A DNA stretch of 64,000 nucleotides from Mycolicibacterium fluoranthenivorans (GCF_011758805.1 NZ_JAANOW010000001.1:1984001-2048000); one strand, 5' to 3'; shown: positions 17,156 through 27,308, counted from the stretch's first letter. Translations and numbers: made by a program. Notes: generated by a model from the letters alone, not told the origin.

Positions 17156-19348
17156 GTGCTGTCTTTGCTGGCCCGCGTGGTCATCGCGGCCCCGAAACGG
17201 GTACTTCTCGCGGTCGGGCTGCTGACGATCATCGCCGGGGTGTGCGGTGCCACGGTCACGGAGCACCTGGGCGCTGCCGGCTTCCAGGACCCGAGTTCCG
17301 AATCGGCGCGGGGGACCAAGGTGCTCACGCAGAAGTTCGGCCAGGGCGATATGGACCTGACCTTCGTGGTGCGAAGCTCCGTCGGGGGCAGCGTCCTGGA
17401 ACCGGCGGCCGTGACGGCCGGTCGCAAGCTCGTCGCGGACCTACGGGCCACCCCGCATGTCAGCGGTATCGAATCACCCTGGGACGGTTCCCCCGCCGGT
17501 CAGGGTTTGCTCAGCGCCGACCGCAGGACCGCGGTGGTGATCGCGCAGATCACCGGGGGCGAGAACGACGCGCCCAAGAACGGCAAGGACGTGGCCGACA
17601 CGGTCACCGGTGACCGTGACGGTCTCACCGTGCTGGCCGGTGGCACGGCGATGGTGTCCGCGGAGATCAACGAGCAGTCCGAAAAAGACCTGCTCATCGC
17701 CGAAGCCATCGCGCTGCCACTCTCCCTGCTCGTACTCATCTGGGTGTTCGGCGGCGTGTTCGCTGCCCTGCTCCCGCTCGTGGTCGGCGGTATGGCCATC
17801 GTCGGCACCCTCGGGATGCTGCGCGGAATCACGCTTTTCGCCGATGTGTCGATCTTCGCGCTCGACCTCACCACCGCGATGGGTCTGGCACTCGCGATCG
17901 ACTACACGTTGCTCCTGGTCAGCCGGTACCGGGAGGAGTATCAACTGGTCGGTGATCGCGACGAGGCCCTGCGCCGGGCAGTGGCGAAAGCCGGTCGCAC
18001 GATTCTGTTCTCGGCCTGCACGGTGTTCCTCGCGGTGGGCGCGCTCGCGGTGTTCCCGATGTACTTCCTGCGGTCGATGGCCTATGCGGGCTGCGGCGTG
18101 GTGGCGCTCGCCGGCCTCTATGCCGTCGTCGTAGCCCCGGCGGTGATCACGCTCCTGGGCGACCGGATCGAGTCACTCAACATCCGCACGGCGATCGGAC
18201 GGGAGACCATAGACCCGGACATCCGGCACAGCGTGCTCTACCGGACCGCCACATTCGTCATGCGGCACGCGATCCCGTGCGCGCTGGCCGTGATCGCGCT
18301 GCTGCTGATTCTCGGCGGCCCGTTCCTCAGTGCGCGGTTCGGGCTCCCGGATGATCGCGTGTTACCCGCGACCGCGCAGTCACGCCAGGTGGGGGATACG
18401 TTGCGTGCGGAGTTCCCGGGCAACGCCGCGGTTGCGACCTCGATCGTCATTCCCGATGCCCGCAGCCTGACCGACAGCGACATCGCCGCGTATGCCGCCG
18501 CGTTGTCCAACGTGCCCGGTGCCGTCGCGGTGTCTGCGCCGAAAGGCTCCTACGTGCACGGCCGCGTCGTCGGCCCCCCGCTGTTGCCGACCGCGCTCAA
18601 GGACGGCAGCCTGTGGATCTCGGTGGCGATCGAGCATCCGTCGTCGGACTCGTTGTCTCGGGCGGAACTCGACCGGCTGCGGGCGGTGCCCGTGCCGCAC
18701 AGCGCCGAGGCGCTGTTCACCGGTGCCAATCAGCTCAACCAGGACTCGGTGGATGAGATCGTCCGGCTGCTGCCCGCGGTCCTGCTGCTCATCGCGGTCA
18801 CCACGTTCGTGTTGATCTTCCTGCTCACCGGCAGCCTCCTGCTGCCGGTGAAAGCGTTGGTACTCAACACGTTATCCCTGTCGGCGACGCTCGGAGCACT
18901 GGTGTGGGTGTTCCAGGAGGGGCATCTGGGCGGCCTCGGCACCACACCGACCGGCACGCTGGTCGCCGATGTGCTGGTGTTCCTGTTCGCGATCGCGTTC
19001 GGGTTGTCCATGGATTACGAGGTGTTCCTGCTGTCCCGGATCCGCGAGCACTGGCTCGAGACGGGCAACAACGACGAAGCGGTGGCGCTCGGGATCGCCG
19101 GTGCGGGCCGGGTGATCACCGCGGCCGCGATTCTCATGGTGATCGTCTTCGCGGCGCTGTCCAGCGGCCAGGTCGCCTTCATGCGGATGGTCGGCGTGGG
19201 ACTCGTGCTCGCCGTCGTGGTCGATGCGACGCTGGTGCGGATGGTGTTGGTGCCGGCCGTCATGAAGCTTGCCGGTAAATGGAATTGGTGGGCTCCCGCA
19301 CCGCTGGCGACGTTGCACACCCATGTGGGTATCAGCGAGTCAGGCTGA
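17156..19348 (+). CDS. MMPL-family (RND) transporter
   Basis: 730 residues from GTG 17156. There are two repeats of one helix, a periplasmic domain and five helices. The proton-relay pairs are present in ALAIDYTLLLVSRY (first half) and GLSMDYEVFLLSRI (second half). Size and motifs fit the MmpL3/MmpL11 branch and the shorter actinobacterial MMPL lipid exporters. It has no coiled-coil insert. The last 17 bases overlap the end of the convergent acyl-CoA dehydrogenase-like gene, so this transporter may export the product of that operon. The connection is by position only. Confidence 0.9.
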   Translation: MLSLLARVVIAAPKRVLLAVGLLTIIAGVCGATVTEHLGAAGFQDPSSESARGTKVLTQKFGQGDMDLTFVVRSSVGGSVLEPAAVTAGRKLVADLRATPHVSGIESPWDGSPAGQGLLSADRRTAVVIAQITGGENDAPKNGKDVADTVTGDRDGLTVLAGGTAMVSAEINEQSEKDLLIAEAIALPLSLLVLIWVFGGVFAALLPLVVGGMAIVGTLGMLRGITLFADVSIFALDLTTAMGLALAIDYTLLLVSRYREEYQLVGDRDEALRRAVAKAGRTILFSACTVFLAVGALAVFPMYFLRSMAYAGCGVVALAGLYAVVVAPAVITLLGDRIESLNIRTAIGRETIDPDIRHSVLYRTATFVMRHAIPCALAVIALLLILGGPFLSARFGLPDDRVLPATAQSRQVGDTLRAEFPGNAAVATSIVIPDARSLTDSDIAAYAAALSNVPGAVAVSAPKGSYVHGRVVGPPLLPTALKDGSLWISVAIEHPSSDSLSRAELDRLRAVPVPHSAEALFTGANQLNQDSVDEIVRLLPAVLLLIAVTTFVLIFLLTGSLLLPVKALVLNTLSLSATLGALVWVFQEGHLGGLGTTPTGTLVADVLVFLFAIAFGLSMDYEVFLLSRIREHWLETGNNDEAVALGIAGAGRVITAAAILMVIVFAALSSGQVAFMRMVGVGLVLAVVVDATLVRMVLVPAVMKLAGKWNWWAPAPLATLHTHVGISESG

Positions 19349-20465
19349 TCTCCCCGGCCAATTCGTGGTCGAGCAGGAAGGCGCCGGATTCGCGCAGATT
19401 CGGCGGGTGGAACGAATACGCCGAGATACACGAGGACAGGTACGCGATCTCGGGGTCGGTGGCGAAGGCGACGCCACCGACCTTCGCCACCAGGCGGGCC
19501 ACGGCGGTCTGCAGCTGGTCGCGCAGGCCGAGCCGGATCCACAACAGGTCGGCGAACAGGTCGTCGCTGCGATCGCCGGCGTCGTAACGCGCGGCGATCA
19601 TCCGCAGTGCGCGCCACACCCCTTCGACCGGCGAGAACAGTTCGACGAAGTCGGCCGGAGTGAAGTCGTCGCGGGCGGCCAGTTTGAGCGCGAGCCGGGT
19701 TGCCGCGCCGACGTAGCCGGCCGTGATGATCAGACCGAACAGGACGTAGCCCGACTTCTCGTTACGGCCGTCGGGATCTTCGATGTCGCTGATCATCATC
19801 AGCTCGTTCGGCACGAAGACGTCCTCGAACACCACCGCGTGGGTCTGCGCACCCGACAGGGGTGCGCTGGTCCACAGCGGGGTGACGCTGAGCCCGGGGC
19901 TGCCGTTGAAGATCACGGTGATGGCCCGCTGTTTGGTGTCATCGAGCAGCACGCTGGCCATCACACAGTCCATACTGTCGGCGAGGCTGCACGGCTTCTT
20001 CTGTCCCGTCAGCGTGTATCCACCGTCGGCCGGGCTGGCCCGCATCGTGGGGCGGAAGACGCTGCCGGCGATCGTGCCCTCCGAGAAGCCGGAAGCGAAG
20101 ACCGTGCGGTTCTCGATCAGCGATTTGATCAGGCCGACGGTCTCCTCGTCGGCCGTGTTCGCGAAGTCGGCCAGCCCCGCCACCGACAGGTAATGCATGG
20201 TGGTCGCCGCCGCGAGGGAGGGGCTCAGATAGCCGACACCGCGTTGCAGCTCAAGGGTTTCCACGCAGGTCGCACCCAGTCCGCCGAGGGCACTCGGTGC
20301 GGTCAACCGGGGTCCGTCGTGCTCCTTCCAGAGTGCGACGACGTTGGTCGACGGGTCCTCGGCGGCCATCAGGCCGAGCTCCTCCAATGTGTCGGCGAGA
20401 TCGGGCAGGTGATGACGGACGGCTGCCACGTGTGACAGTCGCGCGTCGAGTCCGGTGCGGTCCAT
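19332..20465 (-). CDS. Acyl-CoA dehydrogenase-like protein
   Basis: 377 residues. The middle domain motifs of flavin acyl-CoA dehydrogenases are recognisable: ASGFSEGTIAGS (cf. FALTEP-type), ADGGYTLTGQKKPCSLAD, and VFEDVFVPNE. The C-terminal helical domain is divergent, and I cannot place the catalytic glutamate with confidence, so it may be a desaturase-like or acyl-ACP-acting relative. It is third in a same-strand operon after an oxoamine synthase and an epimerase, 17 bases after the epimerase stop. Confidence 0.75.
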   Translation of the reverse strand: MDRTGLDARLSHVAAVRHHLPDLADTLEELGLMAAEDPSTNVVALWKEHDGPRLTAPSALGGLGATCVETLELQRGVGYLSPSLAAATTMHYLSVAGLADFANTADEETVGLIKSLIENRTVFASGFSEGTIAGSVFRPTMRASPADGGYTLTGQKKPCSLADSMDCVMASVLLDDTKQRAITVIFNGSPGLSVTPLWTSAPLSGAQTHAVVFEDVFVPNELMMISDIEDPDGRNEKSGYVLFGLIITAGYVGAATRLALKLAARDDFTPADFVELFSPVEGVWRALRMIAARYDAGDRSDDLFADLLWIRLGLRDQLQTAVARLVAKVGGVAFATDPEIAYLSSCISAYSFHPPNLRESGAFLLDHELAGEISLTR

Positions 20466-20482
20466 GTGCGGGTCCTTGCTCG

Positions 20483-21427
20483 TCAGGTACGAATGAGGTA
20501 GCGCTGGAGCGCTTCTGCGGAACTGGCTGACGGTTTCCAGGCCGTCGTGGTGCGAAGCAGTCGGGAATCGAGTAGCGGGTCACCGCGTGTCACCCAATGC
20601 CCGGAGAACGGTGAAAGGTGAAGCCGGAAAGCCAGATCGGCACCCGGTTTCAACAGGCGTACCGGACCGCCGATCAGCCGTGCGCCGTTCATCGAAGCGA
20701 TCTCCTTGACAGTCGTCTGATCTGTCGGGGCGATGTTGTAGATGCCGGTCAGGCCCTCGGTGAGGATCGTGGCGTAAGCATCGACCAGGTCGGTGTCCCA
20801 GAGGAATTGGTAGAACGAGCGGGCCGGCTCCGGGTAGACAACCGTTTTGGCCAGGAACGCTTGCAGGCCCGAGTTGTCGAAGTGCTCGCCGACGATGTAA
20901 CACGGCCGCGCCACCGCCAGTTTCGTGCCGCCCTCGCCAGAGTGTGTCCAGTACCAGTTGGCCAGGTGTTCCAGCAGTGCCTTGTGATAGAAGTAGTAGT
21001 GGTCGGGGTTCTGATCGCCGGCGGGATAGCTGTTCTCCGGCAATCGTTTTCCCGTACCGCAGGCCGCGACGCCGAGGGCGTTCGCGCTCGAGGTGAGAAT
21101 CAGGTGGCCGATGCCCACCCGGTTGGCTTCGGCGAGGAGGGTTCGCGTCGCCACCACGTTGACCTGATAGGCCCGGCGTTTGTCCCTGGGTTCCTCCACG
21201 CAGTAGGCCAGGTGGATCAGTGCGTCGTACCCGGCGACCGCGTCGAGGTCGACATGGTTGCTCAAGTCGAGGAAGGCTTCGCGCACCTTGGGGTGCGCCA
21301 CCTTGACCGGCCGGCGGCCGAGGACGGTGACCTCCTTGATGTCGTCGTTCTCGACGGCCCACGTGAGCATGGACCGTCCGAAATCTCCTGTCCCACCCGT
21401 GATGGCGAGGCGGAGGCCTTCGCTCAT
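20483..21427 (-). CDS. NAD-dependent epimerase/reductase (extended SDR)
   Basis: 314 residues. The Rossmann signature TGGTGDFG is near the N-terminus and the catalytic Y-x3-K is in YFYHK. A Ser upstream (LILTSSAN) completes the triad. The C-terminal region varies as in extended SDRs. ATG 21427 overlaps the oxoamine synthase stop by four bases, so translation is coupled. In this context it probably reduces the beta-keto product made by the upstream PLP enzyme; this is inferred from gene order. Confidence 0.82.
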   Translation of the reverse strand: MSEGLRLAITGGTGDFGRSMLTWAVENDDIKEVTVLGRRPVKVAHPKVREAFLDLSNHVDLDAVAGYDALIHLAYCVEEPRDKRRAYQVNVVATRTLLAEANRVGIGHLILTSSANALGVAACGTGKRLPENSYPAGDQNPDHYYFYHKALLEHLANWYWTHSGEGGTKLAVARPCYIVGEHFDNSGLQAFLAKTVVYPEPARSFYQFLWDTDLVDAYATILTEGLTGIYNIAPTDQTTVKEIASMNGARLIGGPVRLLKPGADLAFRLHLSPFSGHWVTRGDPLLDSRLLRTTTAWKPSASSAEALQRYLIRT

Positions 21428-22674
21428 ACGGCCGCCAAGGCCCAGGACAATTCCGCGGTGAGCACGTCGGCGCAACGACGGACATCGTCTTCGCTCAGTT
21501 CCGAGGTCATGCAGACCCGCAGTATCGGCTCGCCCATGGGCACCGCCGGATAGATCGCCGGTGTGACGAACACGCCCGCATCCCGAAGCTGGTTCCAGCT
21601 CAACGCAGTCCGCATCTCGTCGGACAGCCGGATGGGGATGATCGGGGACCAGTCGGGGCCGAGGTCGTCGGGTCGCTGGAGTGCGACGTCCAGGGGCGCA
21701 AGGAGGTCGCGCATGAGCCGCGAGTTGCGTTCCAGGCGACGCCGGCGCCGGCTGCCTTCGTCGCTTCGGATGATGTCGATCGCCGTCGCAGCCGCGGCCA
21801 TCGCGCCCGGTGTCGCGGAGGTGCTGAACCAGAATGATCGCGCGCTCAGCCGGATCTCGTCGATGAAGTCGCGCGACGCTGTGATGAATCCGCCGAGGCC
21901 ACCGATCGCTTTCGACAACGACCCCATCAGGATGTCGACGTCCTTGGCGACCTCGTTGCGTTGCGTCAAACCGCCCCCGGTCGGTCCGAAAACGCCGATA
22001 CCGTGCGCTTCATCGACCATGAGCAGCGCCCCGGCGTCCTTGCACGCATCGATGATCCGCTCCAACGGGGCGGTCGAGCCTTCCATCGAGTAGAGCGAGT
22101 CCACGATGACCAGAATGCGGTGATATCGGGTACCGGCATGGCTGCGCAGGGTCGCGGCCAGGGACTCGGCGTCGTTGTGCTCGAATTTGGCTTCGACGGC
22201 CCGGCTCAGACGTACTCCGTCGCGGATCGACGCGTGAGCCAGGGAGTCCACGACCGCCAGGCAGTCGTCGCCGAGCAGCGCCTGGATGGTGCCGACGTTG
22301 GTCTGGTAACCGGTGGTGAAGACGAGGGCCTCCTCATGGCCCAGCCATGCCGCGATCTGCTGTTCGAGTGCGACATGCAGCCGGTATGTCCCGTTGAGCA
22401 GACGGCTGCCGGTGGTACCGGTGCCGAATTCGTTCGTCGCCTCGACCGCCGCGGCGACCACGTCCGGATGTGTCGACAAGCCGATATAGGAGTTGGAGCC
22501 GAGCAACACGCACTGCCGCCCCCGGATGCCGACGCGCGGCGTGTCGACGGAGTCGATTTGCTGGAAGAACGGCAGTTGGCCGGTCGAGGCAAAGTGGCGC
22601 ACCAGCTCGATTCGCTGCCCCACATCCTTCGCAATATCCCCTGTTTCTGCGAATTCCTGCAGGTCGTGATCCAT
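21424..22674 (-). CDS. Alpha-oxoamine synthase (PLP, AONS/SPT/CqsA family)
   Basis: 416 residues. The family hallmarks are present: SNSYIGL near the N-terminus, GTGTTGSRLLNG, VVDSLAHASI, VDEAHGIGVFG (PLP ring Asp and His), and the PLP lysine in GSLSKAIGGLGG. These enzymes condense an amino acid with an acyl thioester. No biotin genes are nearby, so a lipid or signal product (serine palmitoyltransferase- or CqsA-like) is more likely than biotin synthesis. ATG 22674 is preferred to the ATG 30 bases upstream because GGAGG lies six bases ahead. It is first in a three-gene operon. Confidence 0.88.
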   Translation of the reverse strand: MDHDLQEFAETGDIAKDVGQRIELVRHFASTGQLPFFQQIDSVDTPRVGIRGRQCVLLGSNSYIGLSTHPDVVAAAVEATNEFGTGTTGSRLLNGTYRLHVALEQQIAAWLGHEEALVFTTGYQTNVGTIQALLGDDCLAVVDSLAHASIRDGVRLSRAVEAKFEHNDAESLAATLRSHAGTRYHRILVIVDSLYSMEGSTAPLERIIDACKDAGALLMVDEAHGIGVFGPTGGGLTQRNEVAKDVDILMGSLSKAIGGLGGFITASRDFIDEIRLSARSFWFSTSATPGAMAAAATAIDIIRSDEGSRRRRRLERNSRLMRDLLAPLDVALQRPDDLGPDWSPIIPIRLSDEMRTALSWNQLRDAGVFVTPAIYPAVPMGEPILRVCMTSELSEDDVRRCADVLTAELSWALAAV

Positions 22675-22870
22675 GGTTCCCCTCCAACGATCGGCTATGG
22701 ACACTGACGAGCGTTCACCGAACTCACGTCACCGAAGTAATTCGGGTTCAATGCCGCCGCGGATTGCTCGGAACTCGGAGAATCTCGATCTGACGCGGGT
22801 GTGCGGACGAGGACGCGCAGATGCGCACGCGTCTCGGCGGCGGCTCTGCCACGCTGAGCCGGTGGACCTG

Positions 22871-23446
22871 ATGTGGAGCGTCGTGGCGTTGACGGTCGCG
22901 ACGTTTACCGTGCTGCTCGCGGTGCGCCGGGTCGTCATGGTGGTGAGCGGGCTGGTGTTCGCCCGCTATGTCGCCGTCGGCGGCCTGGCGGCGTTCTCCG
23001 TCGACCGCGACGGCGATGTCTGCCGCGTCCGGTTCGAGGTGGGCGGGCCCGGCGTCTTCCACAACGTGACGATGCAACTGTTCGGTGGTGACGGACCCGA
23101 CCCGCCCGCGGCGCGGCACACCATGGCCGCAGGGGACCGCCCGATCGAATGGACTGTCCACGCCGGGGCCCCGGCGTGGGTGCTGGTGACGTGGGTCCGG
23201 CCATACCTGCAGGGCGTCGAATCCGAGGCGCTGGCGCATGTGGTGCAGACCGGCCGGCTCTACGAGTGGCGGTGGTACTCGGAGACGACCCGCTATGTGC
23301 GCACGGTCATCCGGTTCGTCGGCCGCCGCTGGTCGCTGCCCGGCGCCGACCTGGCGCTGTACGGGCGGTGGCGTCGGACCTCGTCGAACTCGGCGGAGGA
23401 TCTGGTGGGGCCCGATGACACCCCGCCGCCTCACGCCGGCGTGTAG
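22871..23446 (+). CDS. Hypothetical membrane-anchored protein
   Basis: 191 residues. An N-terminal hydrophobic segment (MWSVVALTVATFTVLLAVRR and following) could form one or two helices. The rest is a beta-rich globular part with Trp and Arg, ending in a proline-rich tail. I recognise no family. ATG 22871 has GGTGG five bases upstream; GTG 22862 is an alternative. It is convergent with the XRE regulator, whose stop lies within its last 16 bases. Confidence 0.6.
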   Translation: MWSVVALTVATFTVLLAVRRVVMVVSGLVFARYVAVGGLAAFSVDRDGDVCRVRFEVGGPGVFHNVTMQLFGGDGPDPPAARHTMAAGDRPIEWTVHAGAPAWVLVTWVRPYLQGVESEALAHVVQTGRLYEWRWYSETTRYVRTVIRFVGRRWSLPGADLALYGRWRRTSSNSAEDLVGPDDTPPPHAGV

Positions 23447-24222
23447 ACCACGATCTGGAACTCCGGCTGATCCGACGGCCGCAGCTGGTGGTGCTCGTAG
23501 GTGACGGCGCCGAATTCGGGGTGATGGAAGATCCGTTCGCGCGATTCGAAGCCGCGGATATCGTGGCGTTCCCAGCCGGCGCGGAATTCGGGGCTGGCCT
23601 CCGACAGTCGCGCCACCAGGTCCAGCAGGGCGGGATCGCCCAAGCGCGAACCGATTTCGGCACGGAACTCGGCGAGGAACCGCGAACTCGTCACGTGCCA
23701 GTCGTCGAGCAGATCTCGCACCGCGGGGTCGGTGAACACCACCCACAGCAGATTTCGCTCGGTCGGTGCGGTGGTAGCCACGTTGGGGTAGAGACGTTGG
23801 TAGGCGCCGTTCCAGCCGGCGATGCCCCACTCCGGGGTCAGCGCGTAGGCGGGATTTTCCCCGATCGCGTCGAGGAAGCGCTGCAGGTGCGCCGGCACCG
23901 TCGACACCTCATCGGCCGAGGCCGCGGGCAGCGGAGCGAACCCGGCCAGTCCCAGCACGTAGCGGTGCTCGGGAACGCCGAGGCGCAGCGTGCGGCTGAC
24001 GGCGTCGAGCACCTGGCGGGACGGATTGATATCGCGGCCCTGCTCCAGCCAGGTGTACCAGGTGACGCTCACCCCGGACAGATAGGAGACTTCCTCGCGG
24101 CGAAGCCCCACCGTGCGACCCCGCCCGGCGGGCGGCAGACCGAAGTCCGTGCGGACCAGACGTTCGCGGCTGGCACGCAGGAAGGCACCGAGTTCGGCGC
24201 GGCGATCCTCATCGGTGGGCAC
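23431..24222 (-). CDS. XRE/MmyB-type transcriptional regulator
   Basis: 263 residues from GTG 24222. An N-terminal helix-turn-helix (LRREEVSYLSGVSVTWYTWLEQGRD) is typical of the group that includes Streptomyces MmyB-like regulators. The C-terminal part (PAYALTPEWGIAGWNGAYQRLYP and WHVTSSRFLAEFR) is the MmyB-like ligand-binding domain. It diverges from ilvD, and an 18-bp perfect palindrome lies between them, so it probably represses itself and/or ilvD. Confidence 0.87.
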   Translation of the reverse strand: MPTDEDRRAELGAFLRASRERLVRTDFGLPPAGRGRTVGLRREEVSYLSGVSVTWYTWLEQGRDINPSRQVLDAVSRTLRLGVPEHRYVLGLAGFAPLPAASADEVSTVPAHLQRFLDAIGENPAYALTPEWGIAGWNGAYQRLYPNVATTAPTERNLLWVVFTDPAVRDLLDDWHVTSSRFLAEFRAEIGSRLGDPALLDLVARLSEASPEFRAGWERHDIRGFESRERIFHHPEFGAVTYEHHQLRPSDQPEFQIVVYTPA

Positions 24223-24239
24223 CTGCCAAGACTAGTACT

Positions 24240-24257
24240 GTCACTACTAGTAGTGAC
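24240..24257. promoter_or_regulatory. 18-bp perfect palindrome, likely MmyB-type operator
   Basis: GTCACTACTAGTAGTGAC is a perfect inverted repeat 17 bases from the regulator start and 41 bases from the ilvD start. A related half (ACTAGTACT) is adjacent at 24231-24239. The position between divergent genes is what an autoregulatory operator would need. Confidence 0.65.
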
Positions 24258-24298
24258 GGCGTCTTCCCAGGTGAGGCTCCCCGCCCGACAGTAGGAGC

Positions 24299-26140
24299 AT
24301 GATCCCGCTGCGTTCCCGCACCGTCACTCATGGTCGCAACATGGCCGGTGCCCGGGCCCTGCTGCGCGCCGCCGGCGTCGCCCGCGAAGACTTCGGCAAG
24401 CCCATCGTGGCCGTGGCCAACAGCTTCACCGAGTTCGTGCCAGGGCACACCCACCTGCAGCCGGTCGGACGGATCGTGTCCGACGCGATCCACCGGGCCG
24501 GCGGCATTGCGCGCGAGTTCAACACCATCGCCGTCGACGACGGTATCGCCATGGGGCATTCCGGCATGTTGTACTCGCTGCCCTCGCGTGACCTCATCGC
24601 CGACTCGGTGGAGTACATGGTCGAGGCGCACAAGGCCGACGCCTTGGTGTGTATCTCCAACTGCGACAAGATCACTCCCGGCATGCTGATGGCCGCCTTG
24701 CGGCTGAACATCCCGACGGTCTTCGTCTCCGGCGGCCCGATGGAAGGTGGCCGCGCCACCCTGGTGGACGGCCGGGTGCGCACCGGCCTGCACCTGATCG
24801 ACCCGATGGCCGGCGCGGCCGACCCGAACGTCTCCGACGAGGACCTGGCCCGGCTCGAGGAGGCCGCCTGCCCGACCTGTGGGTCCTGCTCGGGAATGTT
24901 CACCGCCAACTCGATGAACTGCCTGGTCGAGGCCCTCGGGCTGGCGCTACCCGGCAATGGCTCGGTGCTGGCCACCCACACCGCGCGACGCGCCCTCTAC
25001 GAGAAGGCCGGCGCCGCCGTCCTGGACCTCACCACGCGGTACTACGGCCACGGTGATGTCTCGGTGCTGCCACGCGCCATCGCGTCGCGGTCGGCATTCG
25101 AGAACGCCATGGCGATGGACGTCGCGATGGGTGGATCCACCAACACCATCCTGCATCTGATGGCCGCGGCACATGAGGCGGAACTGGACTTCGTGCTCGG
25201 AGAGATCGACGAGATCTCTCGCCGCGTCCCGTGCCTGTGCAAGGTCGCCCCCAACGGGGCCTACCTGATGGAGGACGTGCACCGGGCCGGTGGCATCCCC
25301 GCGATTCTGGGCGAGCTGTACCGGGCCGGCCTCCTCGCCAAAGAGGTGCATGCGATCCACGCCACGAACCTCGACGAGTGGCTCGACGCCTGGGACATTC
25401 GCGGGCTCAATCCCTCCGCGGAAGCCGTCGAGCTGTTTCATGCCGCCCCGGGTGCACGGCGCAGCGCCACTGCGTTCTCCCAATCCGAGCGCTGGGAGAG
25501 CCTGGACACCGACGCCGCGCACGGCTGCATTCGCGATGTCGCGCATGCCTATTCGCCCGACGGCGGGCTGGCCGTGCTCACCGGGAATCTTGCGCCCAAC
25601 GGGGGTGTGGTCAAGACCGCCGGTGTCGACGCGAGCGTGCTGACTTTCGCGGGCCCTGCGGTGGTGGTGGAGTCGCAGGAGGAGGCCGTCGACGCCATCC
25701 TCGGCGGCCGGGTCACCGCCGGCGATGTGGTGGTGGTCCGCTACGAGGGCCCACGTGGCGGACCGGGCATGCAGGAAATGCTGTATCCCACCTCGTTTTT
25801 GAAGGGCAAGGGGCTGGGCAAGGCGTGCGCGCTGATCACCGACGGCCGCTTCTCCGGCGGCACGTCTGGGCTGTCGATCGGTCACGTGTCACCGGAAGCC
25901 GCGGCCGGCGGACCCATCGCCCTGGTGCGCGACGGCGACCGCATCGTCATCGACATCCCCTCGCGGGCGATCACCCTCGATGTCTCCGACGATGAACTCG
26001 ACCGCCGCCGTGCCGAGCTCAACGGCGTGTACCGACCGCGGGACCGGGATCGCCCGGTGTCGAAGGCGTTGCGGGCGTACGCGCTGTTGGCAACGTCGGC
26101 GGATCGGGGTGCGGTCCGGGAGATCCCGGCCGACGTCTGA
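24299..26140 (+). CDS. ilvD: Dihydroxy-acid dehydratase
   Basis: 613 residues, the length of the E. coli-type enzyme (about 616). Cluster-binding motifs NCDKITPGM and [17 protein letters not shown] are intact, and [10 protein letters not shown] is near the C-terminus. It dehydrates 2,3-dihydroxy-acids in valine/isoleucine synthesis. ATG 24299 has a TAGGAG ribosome site. Its pairing with an MmyB-type regulator and its length suggest this may be a second, specialised copy; the rest of the genome is not visible. Confidence 0.94.
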   Translation: MIPLRSRTVTHGRNMAGARALLRAAGVAREDFGKPIVAVANSFTEFVPGHTHLQPVGRIVSDAIHRAGGIAREFNTIAVDDGIAMGHSGMLYSLPSRDLIADSVEYMVEAHKADALVCISNCDKITPGMLMAALRLNIPTVFVSGGPMEGGRATLVDGRVRTGLHLIDPMAGAADPNVSDEDLARLEEAACPTCGSCSGMFTANSMNCLVEALGLALPGNGSVLATHTARRALYEKAGAAVLDLTTRYYGHGDVSVLPRAIASRSAFENAMAMDVAMGGSTNTILHLMAAAHEAELDFVLGEIDEISRRVPCLCKVAPNGAYLMEDVHRAGGIPAILGELYRAGLLAKEVHAIHATNLDEWLDAWDIRGLNPSAEAVELFHAAPGARRSATAFSQSERWESLDTDAAHGCIRDVAHAYSPDGGLAVLTGNLAPNGGVVKTAGVDASVLTFAGPAVVVESQEEAVDAILGGRVTAGDVVVVRYEGPRGGPGMQEMLYPTSFLKGKGLGKACALITDGRFSGGTSGLSIGHVSPEAAAGGPIALVRDGDRIVIDIPSRAITLDVSDDELDRRRAELNGVYRPRDRDRPVSKALRAYALLATSADRGAVREIPADV

Positions 26141-26150
26141 CAGGTCCTCC

Positions 26151-26184
26151 CGCGTCGCGTGCGTGCGGTTTCGTCGGCGACGCG
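26151..26184 (+). terminator. Possible terminator after ilvD
   Basis: CGCGTCGC (26151-26158) can pair with GCGACGCG (26177-26184) around an 18-base loop. There is no T-run, as is common in mycobacteria. It is eleven bases after the ilvD stop. Confidence 0.3.
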
Positions 26185-26265
26185 CCGCGACGGGCCGCCC
26201 AATTCGCACAATTGCGCGTAGGCGGTGCGCCGAGGGTCCCGCGTAGGCTCGAGTCATCACCACTT

Positions 26266-27308
26266 GTGAACGTCTCACGGTCCGCGACCCCCTCCGTATT
26301 GCTGTCCTGGCGCCGATCGCGTGGCGGACCCCACCGCGGCACTACGGGCCGTGGGAGCAGTTCGCATCGCTGCTCACCGAGGGGTTGGTGGCCGCCGGCC
26401 ATCACGTCACCCTGTTCGCGACCGCCGACTCGCTCACCTCTGCCGAGTTGCAGGCCACGACGCCCACCGGCTGGTCCGAGGACGCCGGCATCGACGCCAA
26501 GGTCGCCGAGTGCCTGCACATCGCGTCGGTGTTCGAACGCGCCGGCGATTTCGACATCATCCACAACGGTTTCGACTTCCTGCCGCTGACCTACAGCGAA
26601 CTGGTCGACACCCCCGTCGTCACCACCATTCACGGGTTCTCCTCGGAGAAGATCGTGCCCGTCTACCAACGCTATGACGGAGCAGGTGCGTACGTGTCGA
26701 TCAGTGACGCCGATCGCCATCCCGACCTGCACTACGCCGCCACCATTCACCACGGCATCGATATCGACCAGTTCGCGGTCCACCCGAGCCCGGGGGAGCA
26801 CCTGCTGTTCTTCGGCCGGATCCATCCGGACAAAGGCACCGCCCATGCCATCGAGGTCGCCCGCCGATGCGGGCGCCGACTCGACATCGCCGGAATCATC
26901 CAGGACGAGGAGTACTTTCGCGATGCCGTCGCGCCGCACCTCGACGGCGACCAGGTGCGCTACCTCGGGGCCGTCGGTGCCGACAGCCGTACCGAGGTGT
27001 TGGGCGGCGCGCATGCGCTGCTGCACCTGATCGACTTCGATGAGCCGTTCGGTTACAGCGTCGTCGAGTCCATGGCCTGTGGCACGCCGGTGATCGCGCA
27101 TGCCAGGGGCTCGATGGGCGAACTGATCGAGCACGGCGTCACCGGTTACCTGGCGGCAGACATGGACGCCGCGGTGGCGGCGGTCGACGCGGCAGGCGGG
27201 CTGGACCGCGCCAAGATCGCCGAGTGCGCCGCGGCGCGCTTCTCGGTGTCGGCGATGGTCGACAAGTACGTCGATGTCTACCGCGACGTTCTCGGCGCCC
27301 GGGCGTGA
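26266..27308 (+). CDS. Glycosyltransferase family 4, 5' end disturbed
   Basis: The frame ending at 27308 reads RIAVLAPIAWRTPPRHYGPWE from 26295, the normal N-terminus of a GT4 enzyme, then FGRIHPDKG and DFDEPFGYSVVESMACGTPVIAHARG, which is the C-terminal donor site. No ATG, GTG or TTG exists in this frame between the stop at 26244 and TTG 26382, which would delete the N-terminal beta strand. The GTG at 26266 is in another frame and would join perfectly if the C5 run at 26288-26292 had one more C. So this is either a -1 frameshift (mutation or sequencing error) or a gene with a non-standard start (ATT 26298). It overlaps the next gene by GTGA. Confidence 0.72.

Noticed and set aside
19269..20435. 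388-codon plus-strand frame opposite the acyl-CoA dehydrogenase-like gene
   Set aside because: Shadow composition (many Gly, Arg, Gln, His) and no domain; the minus strand is clearly coding.
24947..25885. 312-codon minus-strand frame inside ilvD
   Set aside because: ilvD motifs run unbroken on the plus strand over the same bases.
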